Positions 32,980-42,409 are shown, numbered from the stretch's first letter. The stretch is 64,000 nucleotides of DNA from Psychrobacillus sp. FSL K6-2836 (GCF_038003085.1 NZ_JBBOOM010000001.1:1240001-1304000), one strand, 5' to 3'. The notes: generated by a model not told the origin, from the letters alone. A program made the numbers and translations.

Positions 32980-33645
32980 TTACGGTGCTTCTCTTGTGTC
33001 CGACCAAACAACATATCCCAACCAAATTAAAGCTAATCCCATTGGTACCGCCAATATTCGATCAAACGGGTGAGGAATGATTGCAGCAACGAGAGTCACT
33101 ACAGCAGCGAAGGAAAGCAAGACACCCGCCAACCGTGGCAAGACTCTAGCACGAAAAGTCGCAATACCAAGTAAGAGACCACCAAGCATATAGAGCAATC
33201 CAGCTATCGGTGCTAATACCGTGAAAATCCCAAGATTAACCTCGCTTTTGTTTTCACCAAAGAGTCCTACTATACCCTCCACAAATTTAGGAGCATCATT
33301 TGTGATTAACGGCAATACAAATGCTTCATTGAAACTAAAAGTCATTGAAACTAACCAAAACAGACTAAAGATTACAAATCCGATTAGACCAAGCCAACCG
33401 GTCTCCTCTACTTGTTTAGTATAAATCCCTATAATTCCTATCAAGCTGAAGAGGGACATAGCCATGGTCAAGCACGCAACCATTACCCATTTGCTTGAGT
33501 TGACTGATGTTATATTATCTGATGGATGGATGAATTGAATGACGATGTATAGGATCCCAGCCATTATTGCAAATAAGCCTAACCACCGGATGAGATCTGT
33601 TCCCTTGACTTTCCATTTGTTTTCCTCTTTTTTATGTTTGTTCAT
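32980..33645 (-). CDS. Multi-pass membrane protein of unknown function
   Basis: 221 residues with six hydrophobic segments, e.g. WLGLFAIMAGILYIVIQFI and IAGLLYMLGGLLLGIATF, and a basic N-terminus (MNKHKKEENKWK). GGGAGG lies seven bases before the ATG at 33645; a longer frame from 33690 runs through that site. No motif for transport or catalysis is evident. Divergent from the AraC/GyrI-like regulator gene about 100 bases away, which may control it. Confidence 0.75.
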   Translation of the reverse strand: MNKHKKEENKWKVKGTDLIRWLGLFAIMAGILYIVIQFIHPSDNITSVNSSKWVMVACLTMAMSLFSLIGIIGIYTKQVEETGWLGLIGFVIFSLFWLVSMTFSFNEAFVLPLITNDAPKFVEGIVGLFGENKSEVNLGIFTVLAPIAGLLYMLGGLLLGIATFRARVLPRLAGVLLSFAAVVTLVAAIIPHPFDRILAVPMGLALIWLGYVVWSDTREAP

Positions 33646-33743
33646 GTGTTTACCTCCCTCAAAAAAATAATTATTACTTTCTAACTTCATATGTTAAACT
33701 GATTAGGAAATTTATAGATAAAAACTTGATATAAGGTGATGAG

Positions 33744-34613
33744 ATGGAACATTATGAAGTAATTGAAAAGGCATTAATTTACATTGAGAATAATATAGAG
33801 GAATCACTTTCATTGGATTCTGTTGCAAGTAGATTCAACCTCTCTAAATTCTATTTTCATAGACTTTTTTCTGCAATGATGGGTTGTTCATTTAACCAAT
33901 ACTTACTATCTAGAAGATTAAATGCTTCCGTAAAATTAATTCAAAACGAAAACCTATCCTTGACAGATATTGCGTATCAACTTAACTTTGGAACTCCATC
34001 GTCCTTCTCCCGTGCTTTTAAAAGCCAATACGGTATAGCACCAAGCTTACTCAAGAAAAAAAATGAGACGATACCTCTAGTGCCTATTCCATCAATTGTT
34101 AAAAGACCGATTAAAAACATCAATGGTGATATTGTCACCGATTTTACCCTTAAAGAATTCAAAGCTGTTCGAGTATGCGGGATTGCATTTGAAGTTGACC
34201 TAGCAACTGAAGATTATAAGGAAAAAATTCGCTCGCATTCCAAAATGCTTTTAAACAACATAGATAGAGCCATCAATGGAGCCTGTTATGTCATCTATTC
34301 AAACTGTCAACCTAATTCAACTCAATTCAAAGTTTTGTTTGGGATTCCCCATGATATTCAAATTGATAAACCCTATTACTTTACCATTGATGTACCACAA
34401 ATCTTTTGTGCTAAATTCAAATATTTTGGTGATCTACTCGACATAGGAGATGTCTTGATTACTGACTTTGCTAGATTTTTAAAAATTTCAAAACAAGAAG
34501 CGGTGAATTCTAATATTGAACTTATTCAAGTTTTTGAGAATATTCACAATCTTGATTCTGCCTATCACATATACGTACCAATCAAAAATCACCCCATTGA
34601 TTCAGATTGTTAA
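33744..34613 (+). CDS. AraC family regulator with GyrI-like effector domain
   Basis: 289 residues. N-terminal AraC DNA-binding domain (10-105: SLDSVASRFNLSKFYFHRLF, SLTDIAYQLNFGTPSSFSRAF), then a GyrI/AraC_E_bind-like domain (about 140-285: FKAVRVCGIAFEVD, YYFTIDVPQIFCAKFKYFGD) of the Rob/BmrR type that senses hydrophobic compounds. AAGGTGATG lies just before the ATG. Divergent from the membrane protein at 32980, a plausible target. Confidence 0.88.
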   Translation: MEHYEVIEKALIYIENNIEESLSLDSVASRFNLSKFYFHRLFSAMMGCSFNQYLLSRRLNASVKLIQNENLSLTDIAYQLNFGTPSSFSRAFKSQYGIAPSLLKKKNETIPLVPIPSIVKRPIKNINGDIVTDFTLKEFKAVRVCGIAFEVDLATEDYKEKIRSHSKMLLNNIDRAINGACYVIYSNCQPNSTQFKVLFGIPHDIQIDKPYYFTIDVPQIFCAKFKYFGDLLDIGDVLITDFARFLKISKQEAVNSNIELIQVFENIHNLDSAYHIYVPIKNHPIDSDC

Positions 34614-35255
34614 TATCCGTTTTGTCTTTTTACTCCTCCAGTCTTGGTATATATTTTTTATTGATGATAAAAAGATAACATTCAAGGTTTAAAAAGACTT
34701 TCCAAATCTTGCTGTAATTTGTTCTGCGTAATCAGAGGCGTATTCTGCCATGCAAAAAGACCTCATTGGTGCAGCTATTCTGGGCTGCGTGCTTTAGTTA
34801 AACAAATGGCTGCCTATAAAGGTAGCTTTTCTTACGATTAGTCAAGTATCTTAGAATATTTATCTCATTTCATCTGAAGAAACTATTTCATGAACATTCA
34901 TGCATTATAAAACTTTTGATTGTTAATCCACACCAAATAAGCCTTATGACTTTTCGTTTTTTCACAAGGCTTGAATATGTTAAATTGGGGCTATGGCTAT
35001 ACTAGGGGGCTAACCTGTAGTCATAGTTTTGATTATGTGTTACAAGAAAGAAAATCGTCTTTAACAATTTGTTCACACATGCGATGGAGGCAACCTTATG
35101 GGATTTGTTGTAGGGTATAGGGGCTAAGATTTCTATAAGAATCGTCATTTATAGCTGCGTTTTAATCAATCTTTGTTCCAAAGTCAACAAATGCTCGTTC
35201 ATCAGTTTCTTGATGGACGGGCATTGAATTATAAAAGATTACCCTAAGACAAAGG
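34614..35255. other. Intergenic region, orphan half-site and hairpin only
   Basis: No gene seen. 34784-34835 holds GCGTGCTTTAGTTAAAC and the hairpin GGCTGCC...GGTAGC with TTTTCTT, resembling the left half of site E, so it is probably a stray relic of the cassette array. 35191-35224 forms a hairpin ATGCTCGTTCATCA...TGATGGACGGGCAT of unknown role. Confidence 0.4.
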
Positions 35256-35306
35256 GAATTGTAGTCTGTTGTCGGAACAGTATAGAATTGTTTCTTACAC
35301 AGAGAA
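35256..35306. repeat. Dispersed 50-bp repeat, copy 4
   Basis: GAATTGTAGTCTGTTGTC...TAGAATTGTTTCTTACACA, nearly identical to 2934-2984. Again near the 3' end of a minus-strand gene. Confidence 0.6.
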
Positions 35307-35324
35307 CGCTTAATTTTTATAAAT

Positions 35325-35369
35325 AAAAAAGCCTACCGACAGTATTTTTATCTGTCGATAGGAAAAAAA
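35325..35369 (-). terminator. Intrinsic terminator of the TAXI-TRAP unit
   Basis: CCTACCGACAG...CTGTCGATAGG, flanked by AAAAAAG and GGAAAAAAA, giving a U-run on either strand. It abuts the stop of the TAXI gene at 35373. Confidence 0.8.
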
Positions 35370-35372
35370 TAA

Positions 35373-36365
35373 TCATTTTAAGTAGCCTTTTTCTTTATAG
35401 TATTTTTCAGCGCCAGGATGTAATGGTGCTGTAAGATTTAAGATTGCATTTTTAGGATCATAAACAGACAGTGATGCATGAATGTTTATTAACTTATCAG
35501 TATTTTCATTAATTGTTTTTGTAATATTATATACTGTTTCTTCGTCTAAATCGCTATTTACTGTTAAAACATTCCCCATAGAAGCAGTTTTAATATCTTC
35601 ATTACCATTCACAACATCTTGATAAGTACCTGCCGGAATGGTATTACTATCTAACCCAAATTGTTCTAAATACGAAATTAGTTCCTCAGACAAAGGCAAA
35701 ATTTTAATTTTTTTACTTACGGATGCTTCAGTAATAGAGGCTGCTGGTAAGGATAGTTGAGAAAAAACAGACTCGATATTACCATTCCTTAATGCATCTG
35801 TTTGTTCTTGATAACTACCATGAATAATTTTTCCTCCCGCAGCTTTTATTTCATCATAGTCGGTTTTATAAAATTCCAGAACTTTTTTAAATACCCATTC
35901 ATCTGAGTTATTCACTGGTGTTACTGCAATGCTGACGTTTTTCAAGTCTTTGAAGATTTCGTCGATTGAGTTATATGGTGATTTCTCGTTAATAACAAAA
36001 TGGAAATGATTCGTCCCAAATCCATTTCCTATTATTGATACTTTATCGAATTTCTGATCAAATGGCTCTGCACCTTCAATACCAGCTTGTATAAATGGTG
36101 GTTGCATCCATGCTAACTGGGCCTCATTTTTAGCTATAAAGGGCATATTTTGTAGTGAACCCCCTGGAATAGTACTAATATTGATCCCATTTTCTTCTTT
36201 AATAAGAGAACTAATACCTCCAGCCATCGTGTACCATCCACCGCCCTGTGCACCTGAAGCCCACGTCAAACTTTGGCTTCCATTTGACTCAGCATTCTCA
36301 CTACTGCATCCTACCAAAACAGCTGAAATAACGAATAGTATTAAGATTAATAATTTTTTTTTCAT
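35373..36365 (-). CDS. TAXI family TRAP transporter solute-binding lipoprotein
   Basis: 330 residues. A lipoprotein signal (LILFVISAVLVGC, lipobox Cys about residue 20) is followed by the TAXI-type binding fold (LTWASGAQGGGWYTMAGGIS, STIPGGSLQNMPFIAKNEAQ). It captures an organic acid outside the membrane and hands it to the fused permease encoded directly upstream (gap 21 bases). TAXI proteins bind dicarboxylates or other acids; the ligand here is unknown, but the CoA-ligase genes in the same cluster argue for a carboxylic acid. Confidence 0.9.
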   Translation of the reverse strand: MKKKLLILILFVISAVLVGCSSENAESNGSQSLTWASGAQGGGWYTMAGGISSLIKEENGINISTIPGGSLQNMPFIAKNEAQLAWMQPPFIQAGIEGAEPFDQKFDKVSIIGNGFGTNHFHFVINEKSPYNSIDEIFKDLKNVSIAVTPVNNSDEWVFKKVLEFYKTDYDEIKAAGGKIIHGSYQEQTDALRNGNIESVFSQLSLPAASITEASVSKKIKILPLSEELISYLEQFGLDSNTIPAGTYQDVVNGNEDIKTASMGNVLTVNSDLDEETVYNITKTINENTDKLINIHASLSVYDPKNAILNLTAPLHPGAEKYYKEKGYLK

Positions 36366-36386
36366 ACTTGCTCCCCCTATCCAAGA

Positions 36387-38288
36387 TTATGCTTTTAATA
36401 AACTACTTTCTTTAAGCTCTATACTTGACTCCCTCTTACTTTTCATAAAATTAAATGCAAATATAATAAGAAGAACAACGATACTCAATATGTTGACGAA
36501 CTTATTTGGTGTGATACTAACTAATGCAACGAAAGCTATTAATAACCTCATCGGCATAGAGAATTTCACAAAGAATACCCCTATCATACTGGAAGCCAAT
36601 GCAATAACACTCAATGCAGCAATAAGGAATATCCAAGCACTATCCCAGAAAGTAAATCCATCTTTTAATAATAGAGCTGGGTTATAAACAAAAATAAAAG
36701 GTACTAAAAACCCGGCAAAAGCATATTTCACGGAATATAAAGCAGTTTTCATTGGTGGAGAGTTAGCAACATTGGCGGCTGAGAAAGCTGTTACACCCAC
36801 AGGAGGAGTAATGTCCGCTAAAATTGCAAAGTAAAAGATAAACAAATGTACTGTCGTCAACTCAATGCCAAATCCTGTAAGCGCTGTAGCAGAAACTGTT
36901 GCGGTAATTACGTATGCTGCTGTTGTAGGTATACCAGCTCCCAATATAATTGTAGCAATCATTACTAGAATAAGAGCTAACCACATATACCCCATAGAAA
37001 ACTGTGTAATAATACTACCAAGAGTCAAGGCTAGTCCAGACTGGTTTATTACTGTTACAATGATACTGGCTCCTGCCAAAGCAGAAATAATAACGGTCCC
37101 CATTTGAACTGCATATATAAAACTTTCTATTAACTTTTTAAAATTCAATCTATTCACCTTTGTCAAAGACCATAGCACTAACATCGCAACCAAACCGTAC
37201 GCCGCACTATTAGAAGGTGAAGATCCATTAAATAAGAAATAAATTAATACGCCAAATGGAATTATATATGGCAACTGGATTAATACTGACTTAAAGGTAG
37301 TTGATTTATCTGTGGAAGGCTTTAAATTCATAGAAACAGCTTCAAAATGTACCATAGCAAGAACACCTATGTAATATATCAATGCTGCTAATATGGCCAT
37401 CTTTATGATTTCAGTATAAGGAGTAGCTGTCATTTCAGCCATAATAAATGCACCTGCTCCCATGACTGGTGGTAACATAGGTCCTCCAGCACTTGAAACT
37501 GCTTCAATTGCACCTGCCTTTACTGGTGAGTATCCTATTTTCTTCATTAAAGGAATGGAGAAACTTCCAGTTGCATAAATATCTGATACAGAACTTCCAC
37601 TTATACTTCCGAATAACGCACTAGAAAAAACAGTAATTTTAGCAGGTCCTCCTCTATAACGACCAGCAAGTAAAACTGAAATATCCATAAAGAAATTTCC
37701 GACACCAGAATAAACCATAATAGCTGCAAAAATGATAAAAATAAAGATAATGTTACTAGATATACCAGTAAGAAATCCATAAATGCCATCATGGGAGGAC
37801 AAATACATAATCTCTACAATACGCTCTAATCCTAACGAACGTGTTGTAAATGAACCTGGCAAAAAAGGTCCAATAAATAAGTAACTAAGTAATATGCTAA
37901 CTACAATAGCAAAGGACAGAGAGACTGCTCGTCTACTAGCTTCGATAACAAGCACTATTAAGGAAAATCCTAATATAAACTCAGTTGTCGTTAATTCTGT
38001 TACTTGCTCAATTCTATTAGATATTCTTTCATTGTTTAAAATCAGATATAGACTTGGAAATAGTGATATTACAGATAATATCCAGTCTAGTATACTTGGA
38101 TTATCGCTAGAATTTTTCTTATTAGCCGGAAACACTAAAAATACTAGGGGTAACAATAATAATACATGTACAGAACGTTGTAGTCTTGGTTCTAGGGTTC
38201 CAAAAACGGCAGTATAAACGTGAAAAAAAACAGTAACAGATGCCCATAAAGCAATTAAAATTATTATCTTTCCTCGTAATTCACGCAT
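36387..38288 (-). CDS. TRAP transporter fused permease subunit (TAXI type)
   Basis: 633 residues with about 16-18 hydrophobic segments, joining a 4-helix DctQ-like N-terminus to a DctM-like large subunit. Signatures include SGSSVSDIYATGSFSIPLMKK, GGPMLPPVMGAGAFIMAE and ILADITPPVGVTAFSAANVA. Works with the TAXI protein as a Na+-driven importer. The ATG at 38288 has GGGGG seven bases upstream; a start at 38330 has none. Fourth gene of the unit, after the CoA ligase genes. Confidence 0.92.
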   Translation of the reverse strand: MRELRGKIIILIALWASVTVFFHVYTAVFGTLEPRLQRSVHVLLLLPLVFLVFPANKKNSSDNPSILDWILSVISLFPSLYLILNNERISNRIEQVTELTTTEFILGFSLIVLVIEASRRAVSLSFAIVVSILLSYLFIGPFLPGSFTTRSLGLERIVEIMYLSSHDGIYGFLTGISSNIIFIFIIFAAIMVYSGVGNFFMDISVLLAGRYRGGPAKITVFSSALFGSISGSSVSDIYATGSFSIPLMKKIGYSPVKAGAIEAVSSAGGPMLPPVMGAGAFIMAEMTATPYTEIIKMAILAALIYYIGVLAMVHFEAVSMNLKPSTDKSTTFKSVLIQLPYIIPFGVLIYFLFNGSSPSNSAAYGLVAMLVLWSLTKVNRLNFKKLIESFIYAVQMGTVIISALAGASIIVTVINQSGLALTLGSIITQFSMGYMWLALILVMIATIILGAGIPTTAAYVITATVSATALTGFGIELTTVHLFIFYFAILADITPPVGVTAFSAANVANSPPMKTALYSVKYAFAGFLVPFIFVYNPALLLKDGFTFWDSAWIFLIAALSVIALASSMIGVFFVKFSMPMRLLIAFVALVSITPNKFVNILSIVVLLIIFAFNFMKSKRESSIELKESSLLKA

Positions 38289-38352
38289 AGCAGAACCCCC
38301 ATTTCTTATTTTTCTTTTAACAGATTCCATTTAAATAGGCAGAATAGATTGT

Positions 38353-38412
38353 TGACCACCAATCTTGAAGGGGTATATTATTGTTTTTTTCCCTTAAGAT
38401 TGGTAACCAACA
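38353..38412 (-). promoter_or_regulatory. Long inverted repeat between the CoA ligase and transporter genes
   Basis: TTGTTG...ACCAATCTT...and AAGATTGGT...CAACAA form arms of about 20 bases around a U-rich loop, in the 188-base gap between the SucD-like stop and the TRAP permease start. Could be a partial terminator or an RNA-stabilising hairpin that sets the ratio of transporter to enzymes. Inferred from sequence only. Confidence 0.5.
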
Positions 38413-38476
38413 ATTTTAGTTGTTGCACATAGCTAACAGTTTTACTAAAAATACATGGCAGTCTATTCGAAAAATT

Positions 38477-39352
38477 TTAGGTACTAGAGACTCTTAGTTT
38501 AGCAGCTACCTGCTCTAGATCGGTAATTAGTCTTAAAGTAATCGCTCCTGCAGATTTTAAAATTTCTTGTTTCTTGATAGCAGTTTCGCTTTCATTACTA
38601 ATAATTGCTCCTGCATGACCCATTCGTTTATCTTCAGGAGCATACATTCCAGCTATAAAAGAAAAGACAGGTTTAGTCATGTGCTTTATAACTGAAGCGG
38701 ACTCAAGCTCATCATTTCCCCCAATTTCACCAACATACACAACAGCTTTTGTATCTGGATCATTTTCAAATAACCTTAATACGTCTGCATGCTGCATACC
38801 AACTACAGGATCACCACCTAAACAAGCAACTGTACTTGTTCCTAATCCATTTTCTTTTAACATTTCAATAACCTCATATGTCAAAGTTCCACTTCTTGAA
38901 ACAATTCCTATATTGCCCGGTTCTAGAATTGAGTCATGTATATCACTAATATTAGTCATACCAGCTGATACAACGCCTGCCGAGTTTGGACCAAAAACCA
39001 TTGTTCCATGAAGTTTCGCATATTGAACAAATTCCATACTATCATGTACCGGAACACCTTCAGAATATATAACTATAACTTTTATACCTGCATCCACAGC
39101 CTCCAAAACTGCTTGTTTCACTAATTTCGGTTGCACACTGATAAATGACGTGTCAGCATTAGTAATATTTACTGCTTTCTGTACACTATCGTATACGGGA
39201 ACTCCAAGAACAATCTGGCCTTCTTTTCCTGGTGTTACACCAGCCACTAACGGAGTATTATAAAATAGCATACGTTCCACAAAAGATTGACCAACTTTTC
39301 CTGTAATACCTTGAATAATTACTTTTGAATTAGAATCTACAATTATCGCCAT
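38477..39352 (-). CDS. SucD-like acid-CoA ligase alpha subunit
   Basis: 291 residues. CoA-binding Rossmann domain (VIIQGITGKVGQSF at about 12), catalytic loop KRMGHAGAIIS with the phospho-histidine (about residue 245), and the ligase-CoA domain. Slightly shorter than housekeeping SucD. It starts four bases after the beta-subunit stop. Context (TRAP importer, enoyl-CoA hydratase, GntR regulator) indicates a catabolic ligase activating an imported acid rather than the TCA-cycle enzyme, resembling malate-CoA ligase/MtkB-type paralogues. Confidence 0.85.
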   Translation of the reverse strand: MAIIVDSNSKVIIQGITGKVGQSFVERMLFYNTPLVAGVTPGKEGQIVLGVPVYDSVQKAVNITNADTSFISVQPKLVKQAVLEAVDAGIKVIVIYSEGVPVHDSMEFVQYAKLHGTMVFGPNSAGVVSAGMTNISDIHDSILEPGNIGIVSRSGTLTYEVIEMLKENGLGTSTVACLGGDPVVGMQHADVLRLFENDPDTKAVVYVGEIGGNDELESASVIKHMTKPVFSFIAGMYAPEDKRMGHAGAIISNESETAIKKQEILKSAGAITLRLITDLEQVAAKLRVSST

Positions 39353-39356
39353 TAGT

Positions 39357-40439
39357 TTAACCTACCTTTATATCCAGTAGTTTTTTAGCTTCAGGCAAAG
39401 ATTTGGTTACTGCAATATTGTTATACTGTTCCAAAACTTTGAAAGCCCTTTCATAATCCCTTCCATTCATCCGTATAACTACATCCGTTGGCTCATTTCC
39501 TAGTTGGTTCGCTATTGCTTCAGCTAAGACATTACAGCTAGCTACCTGAAAATAGAAGTTGAAAAAATAACGCTTTGGTTTAAGTTTCTTTAACTCACTT
39601 AATAACCCTTGTGCTCCTTTTTCATCGTGAATAACATGACCTCCTAAATCTACCAAAGCAAGAATATCATGACCACTTTCACTCAGCATGTCAAAAGTAG
39701 CCATCCCTAATCCTGCACCACTAGTAATTACGGCAGTATCGCCCTCTAATAAAACCCCCACAGTATTTAATGCAAGGCACTTCCCTTCGAAGCCGTTAAC
39801 ACTTCTCTCCAACAATTTGATATCAGATACACTTTCTGCATTATCTAAAATGATTTTTGCATCACCAGCTATAAAATCACCGTTCGACATTAAAAACAAC
39901 GGATTAATTTCAACTAAAGTTGCTTCACGCTCTTTGAATACAATCCACACTTTAGTTAAAAGGTCAGACAGTTTGGAATCATTTAATCCAGTAAATAGCG
40001 CTGCCTGTTTTAGCATGTATGGTTGTAATCCTAATAATGGATTAATCGGAAGCAATAAAAGATTTTCTTTATTTACAACTTCAATATCAACTCCGCCAAA
40101 TTTGCTTATTAATAGTACAGGTATTTTGCGGTTTCTATCTATTGAAAGAGAAACATAGATCTCACTTTCATAATCCACTGGTGTCTCCATATAAACTTCG
40201 GTAACATTTTCTCCTTTTAAGGTCATTGATTGTAATTTATTAATCGTGTTTTCATACTGAGATGGGTCATGAACTTTAATAATTCCACCTAGTTTTCCTC
40301 TCCCACCAGTAAGAACTTGCACCTTAGCTATTAACGGATATTGAATATCATTAGGTAATTCTTTACTTAAAAAGCCATCAGGTATGGTTATTCCATATTT
40401 ACTCAGAAGTTGTTTACCTTCATATTCAAATAATTTCAT
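39357..40439 (-). CDS. SucC-like acid-CoA ligase beta subunit
   Basis: 360 residues with the ATP-grasp fold (LFEYEGKQLLSKYGITIPDG, VLTGGRGKLGGI, VEINPLFL). The glycine-rich nucleotide-gripping and Mg-binding regions are in place. The C-terminal flavodoxin-like domain is present (GLGMATFDMLSESG, LALVDLGGHV). About 25 residues shorter than typical SucC. Forms a heteromer with the alpha subunit encoded next (4-base gap). Substrate acid not known; the divergence from SucC suggests something other than succinate. Confidence 0.85.
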   Translation of the reverse strand: MKLFEYEGKQLLSKYGITIPDGFLSKELPNDIQYPLIAKVQVLTGGRGKLGGIIKVHDPSQYENTINKLQSMTLKGENVTEVYMETPVDYESEIYVSLSIDRNRKIPVLLISKFGGVDIEVVNKENLLLLPINPLLGLQPYMLKQAALFTGLNDSKLSDLLTKVWIVFKEREATLVEINPLFLMSNGDFIAGDAKIILDNAESVSDIKLLERSVNGFEGKCLALNTVGVLLEGDTAVITSGAGLGMATFDMLSESGHDILALVDLGGHVIHDEKGAQGLLSELKKLKPKRYFFNFYFQVASCNVLAEAIANQLGNEPTDVVIRMNGRDYERAFKVLEQYNNIAVTKSLPEAKKLLDIKVG

Positions 40440-40442
40440 ATT

Positions 40443-41216
40443 TTAAGACCTCTGTTTTACTTTTCTTTTTTCAAAGAATTCAATCATTTTAGCCTGTGGT
40501 TCCCCTGAACTATAGCCAATTGTGTGTGCTTCTACAGCATAATTCATACAAGTATTAAATTCATGTTCACTCAACTGGTTGAATCTACGTTTGTTAATTG
40601 AAATAGCAGTGGGTGGTTTCTCTGCTAATTCTTTCGCTAAAATTTTACTAGCATTAGTTAAATCAGCCGCAGGTACAATTCTAGTTATTAGTCCATATTG
40701 CTCTGCTTCTCTTGCTTCTAGTAGTCTACCTGTTAATATTAAATCGATAGTTCTTGATTTACCCATGACTTCCCAAAACATCGTACTTCCTATGACACAA
40801 GGTAAGCCTACATTCACCTCTGTCATTCCGTATTTAGCTGTATCGGAGGAAATACGAATGTCTGCTAGTAAAGCAAGCTGTAGTCCAGAACCAGTTGCAA
40901 ATCCATTTACAGCTGCAATGATAGGTTTTTTCACCTTACGAATAACTCTATATAAATTATCAAACTCATTAATCCAATTTTCAGCTTCTTCTTCATTTAA
41001 TCCTTGGCTTTCCGACAAGTCTTGACCTGAGCAGAATGATTTATTTCCAGCCCCCGTTATAATAATTACTTTCGCATTTTTATCCAAGTCAGCATTTTGA
41101 AAAGCTTGTGCAATTTCAACCTTAGTTTTAGTACTTAAAGAATTGTAAGTATTTTCTCTGTTAATTGTAATTGTATAAATACCGTCCTCAAGATTACATA
41201 AAATGTTTTCAAACAT
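40443..41216 (-). CDS. Enoyl-CoA hydratase/isomerase family protein
   Basis: 257-residue crotonase. Oxyanion-hole motifs NKSFCSGQDL (about 65) and AVNGFATGSGLQLALLADI (about 100) are present, as is the acid/base region GMTEVNVGLPCVIGS, where the Glu of E-V-N is in the usual catalytic position. First gene of the unit, three bases before the SucC-like gene. Probably processes the acyl-CoA made by the ligase, or hydrates its unsaturated product. Confidence 0.88.
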   Translation of the reverse strand: MFENILCNLEDGIYTITINRENTYNSLSTKTKVEIAQAFQNADLDKNAKVIIITGAGNKSFCSGQDLSESQGLNEEEAENWINEFDNLYRVIRKVKKPIIAAVNGFATGSGLQLALLADIRISSDTAKYGMTEVNVGLPCVIGSTMFWEVMGKSRTIDLILTGRLLEAREAEQYGLITRIVPAADLTNASKILAKELAEKPPTAISINKRRFNQLSEHEFNTCMNYAVEAHTIGYSSGEPQAKMIEFFEKRKVKQRS

Positions 41217-41245
41217 AATTTTATTCTCCCCTTGTATGTGATATT

Positions 41246-41263
41246 ATAAGTTTATGAACTTAT
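41246..41263. promoter_or_regulatory. Probable operator of the GntR regulator
   Basis: ATAAGTTTATGAACTTAT is an 18-bp inverted repeat with a further half-site (ACTTATAAT) just beyond. It lies in the 119-base gap between the divergent hydratase and GntR genes, where a UTRA-type regulator normally binds. Confidence 0.6.
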
Positions 41264-41335
41264 GATACTTATAATAACAAGTTGAGTTCCATTAAGTCAA
41301 TATATTTAGAAAATTTTAATAATGGAGTGATTTTC

Positions 41336-42046
41336 ATGAGAAAGATATCCGCTCATCAAAGGATATACGAGGCCATTCTTCAAGATATCAATTTAAATAA
41401 GTATTTAAGTGGAGACGTTTTGCCCTCCGAAAGTGAAATGGAAAAACTATTCGCAGTAAGTCGTACACCTATAAGACAGGCCTTGCAACAACTTGAAAAC
41501 GATGGATACATATATAAACTGCAAGGAAAAGGCTCTATAGTGGCGGATCGTAAACCTCAAGAGGATTGGATTAATATGAGTGGTTTTAGAGAAAGCTATA
41601 ATTTAGAATGGGGTAAAATATCTGCTAAAACTATTGATTTACAAATAAAACAGTCTAGCGAATATTCATCTCTTTTCAATACAGTCTCGAATGATGTCAT
41701 TTACTTACAAAGAATAAGATACTTAGACGAAAAACCCATCTTCTATATGGAGCATTATATCAGTAAGGATATACCTTATAGTATTTTCGAAAAAAATCTC
41801 CATTTTAGTTCTATCCAACAACTATTAGTAGAACAAACTAATATACGATTGGTAACAGCGGTGGATACAATTGAAGCTGTTATTGCAGATGAATATTTAA
41901 GTAAGCAATTACAAGTAACTATAGGAACGCCGTTATTAAAAGGATCTAGAATATCCCAAAGTGACACACAAAGAGTTTTTAATGTAGATATTTTTTATAC
42001 TTTAACAGATAAATGGAAATACAAATCAGCCTATAGTTACGATTAA
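41336..42046 (+). CDS. GntR family regulator with UTRA domain
   Basis: 236 residues. Winged helix (KISAHQRIYEAILQDINLNK, LPSESEMEKLFAVSRTPIRQALQQLENDG) then a UTRA effector domain (DVIYLQRIRYLDEKPIFYMEHYI, LKGSRISQSDTQRVFNVDIFYT). GGAGTG lies six bases before the ATG at 41336, better than the upstream frame extension from 41282. Divergent from the hydratase-ligase-TRAP unit and almost certainly its regulator; effectors of HutC-type proteins are often pathway intermediates. Confidence 0.9.
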   Translation: MRKISAHQRIYEAILQDINLNKYLSGDVLPSESEMEKLFAVSRTPIRQALQQLENDGYIYKLQGKGSIVADRKPQEDWINMSGFRESYNLEWGKISAKTIDLQIKQSSEYSSLFNTVSNDVIYLQRIRYLDEKPIFYMEHYISKDIPYSIFEKNLHFSSIQQLLVEQTNIRLVTAVDTIEAVIADEYLSKQLQVTIGTPLLKGSRISQSDTQRVFNVDIFYTLTDKWKYKSAYSYD

Positions 42047-42094
42047 TTTTTTATTTTTAGATGAGTGAATTACGATTTTATATGGCAATTACTT

Positions 42095-42143
42095 AAAGAT
42101 AGAGTAGATACACAAGCTTTTCTTGAACCTACTCTATCTTTTA
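42095..42143 (+). terminator. Intrinsic terminator of the GntR gene
   Basis: AAAGATAGAGTAG...CTACTCTATCTTTT, a 13-bp stem with a T-rich tail, 48 bases past the stop. Confidence 0.8.
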
Positions 42144-42237
42144 TATAGTATTATTGTTCATATTTTCTCAAAAATATGAAGACCAGTAGTTAGATTTAAA
42201 AGGACCTGTATTAACTACCCCTATTACATATAAAGAA

Positions 42238-42392
42238 GCTTCGAGGTCATCTGGATTCGAAGCTTGCTTTTCTTAATTTCTATGATGTGGTGCCCACTGT
42301 GACCTATGAAGCTTAAACAATTCATATTTATAAAAAAAGAATCCAACAATTTCTAGATTGAGGATTCTTATAAGTTCTTATGAAATTGCAAT
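42238..42392. repeat. Intergenic repeat, copy 2 (copy 1 at 2710-2860)
   Basis: AAGCTTCGAGGTCAT...TTCATATTTATAAAAAAAGA...GAATCC...GGATTC...TTATGAAATTG. The order of landmarks matches 2710-2860. Contains a terminator-like hairpin at about 42337-42372. No open frame. Confidence 0.55.
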
Positions 42393-42409
42393 ACATAACC
42401 TAAATGGTC

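Noticed and set aside
32883-33080. 65-codon plus-strand frame
   Set aside because: Overlaps the end of the membrane protein gene on the other strand and lacks a ribosome binding site.
35100-35135. Short frame after GGAGG (MGFVVGYRG)
   Set aside because: Nine codons only; no support beyond a ribosome-binding-site-like sequence.
38477-40439. Housekeeping succinyl-CoA synthetase (sucCD) for the two ligase genes
   Set aside because: Gene context is a TRAP importer, crotonase and GntR regulator, and the beta subunit is shorter than usual, so a catabolic paralogue is more likely.
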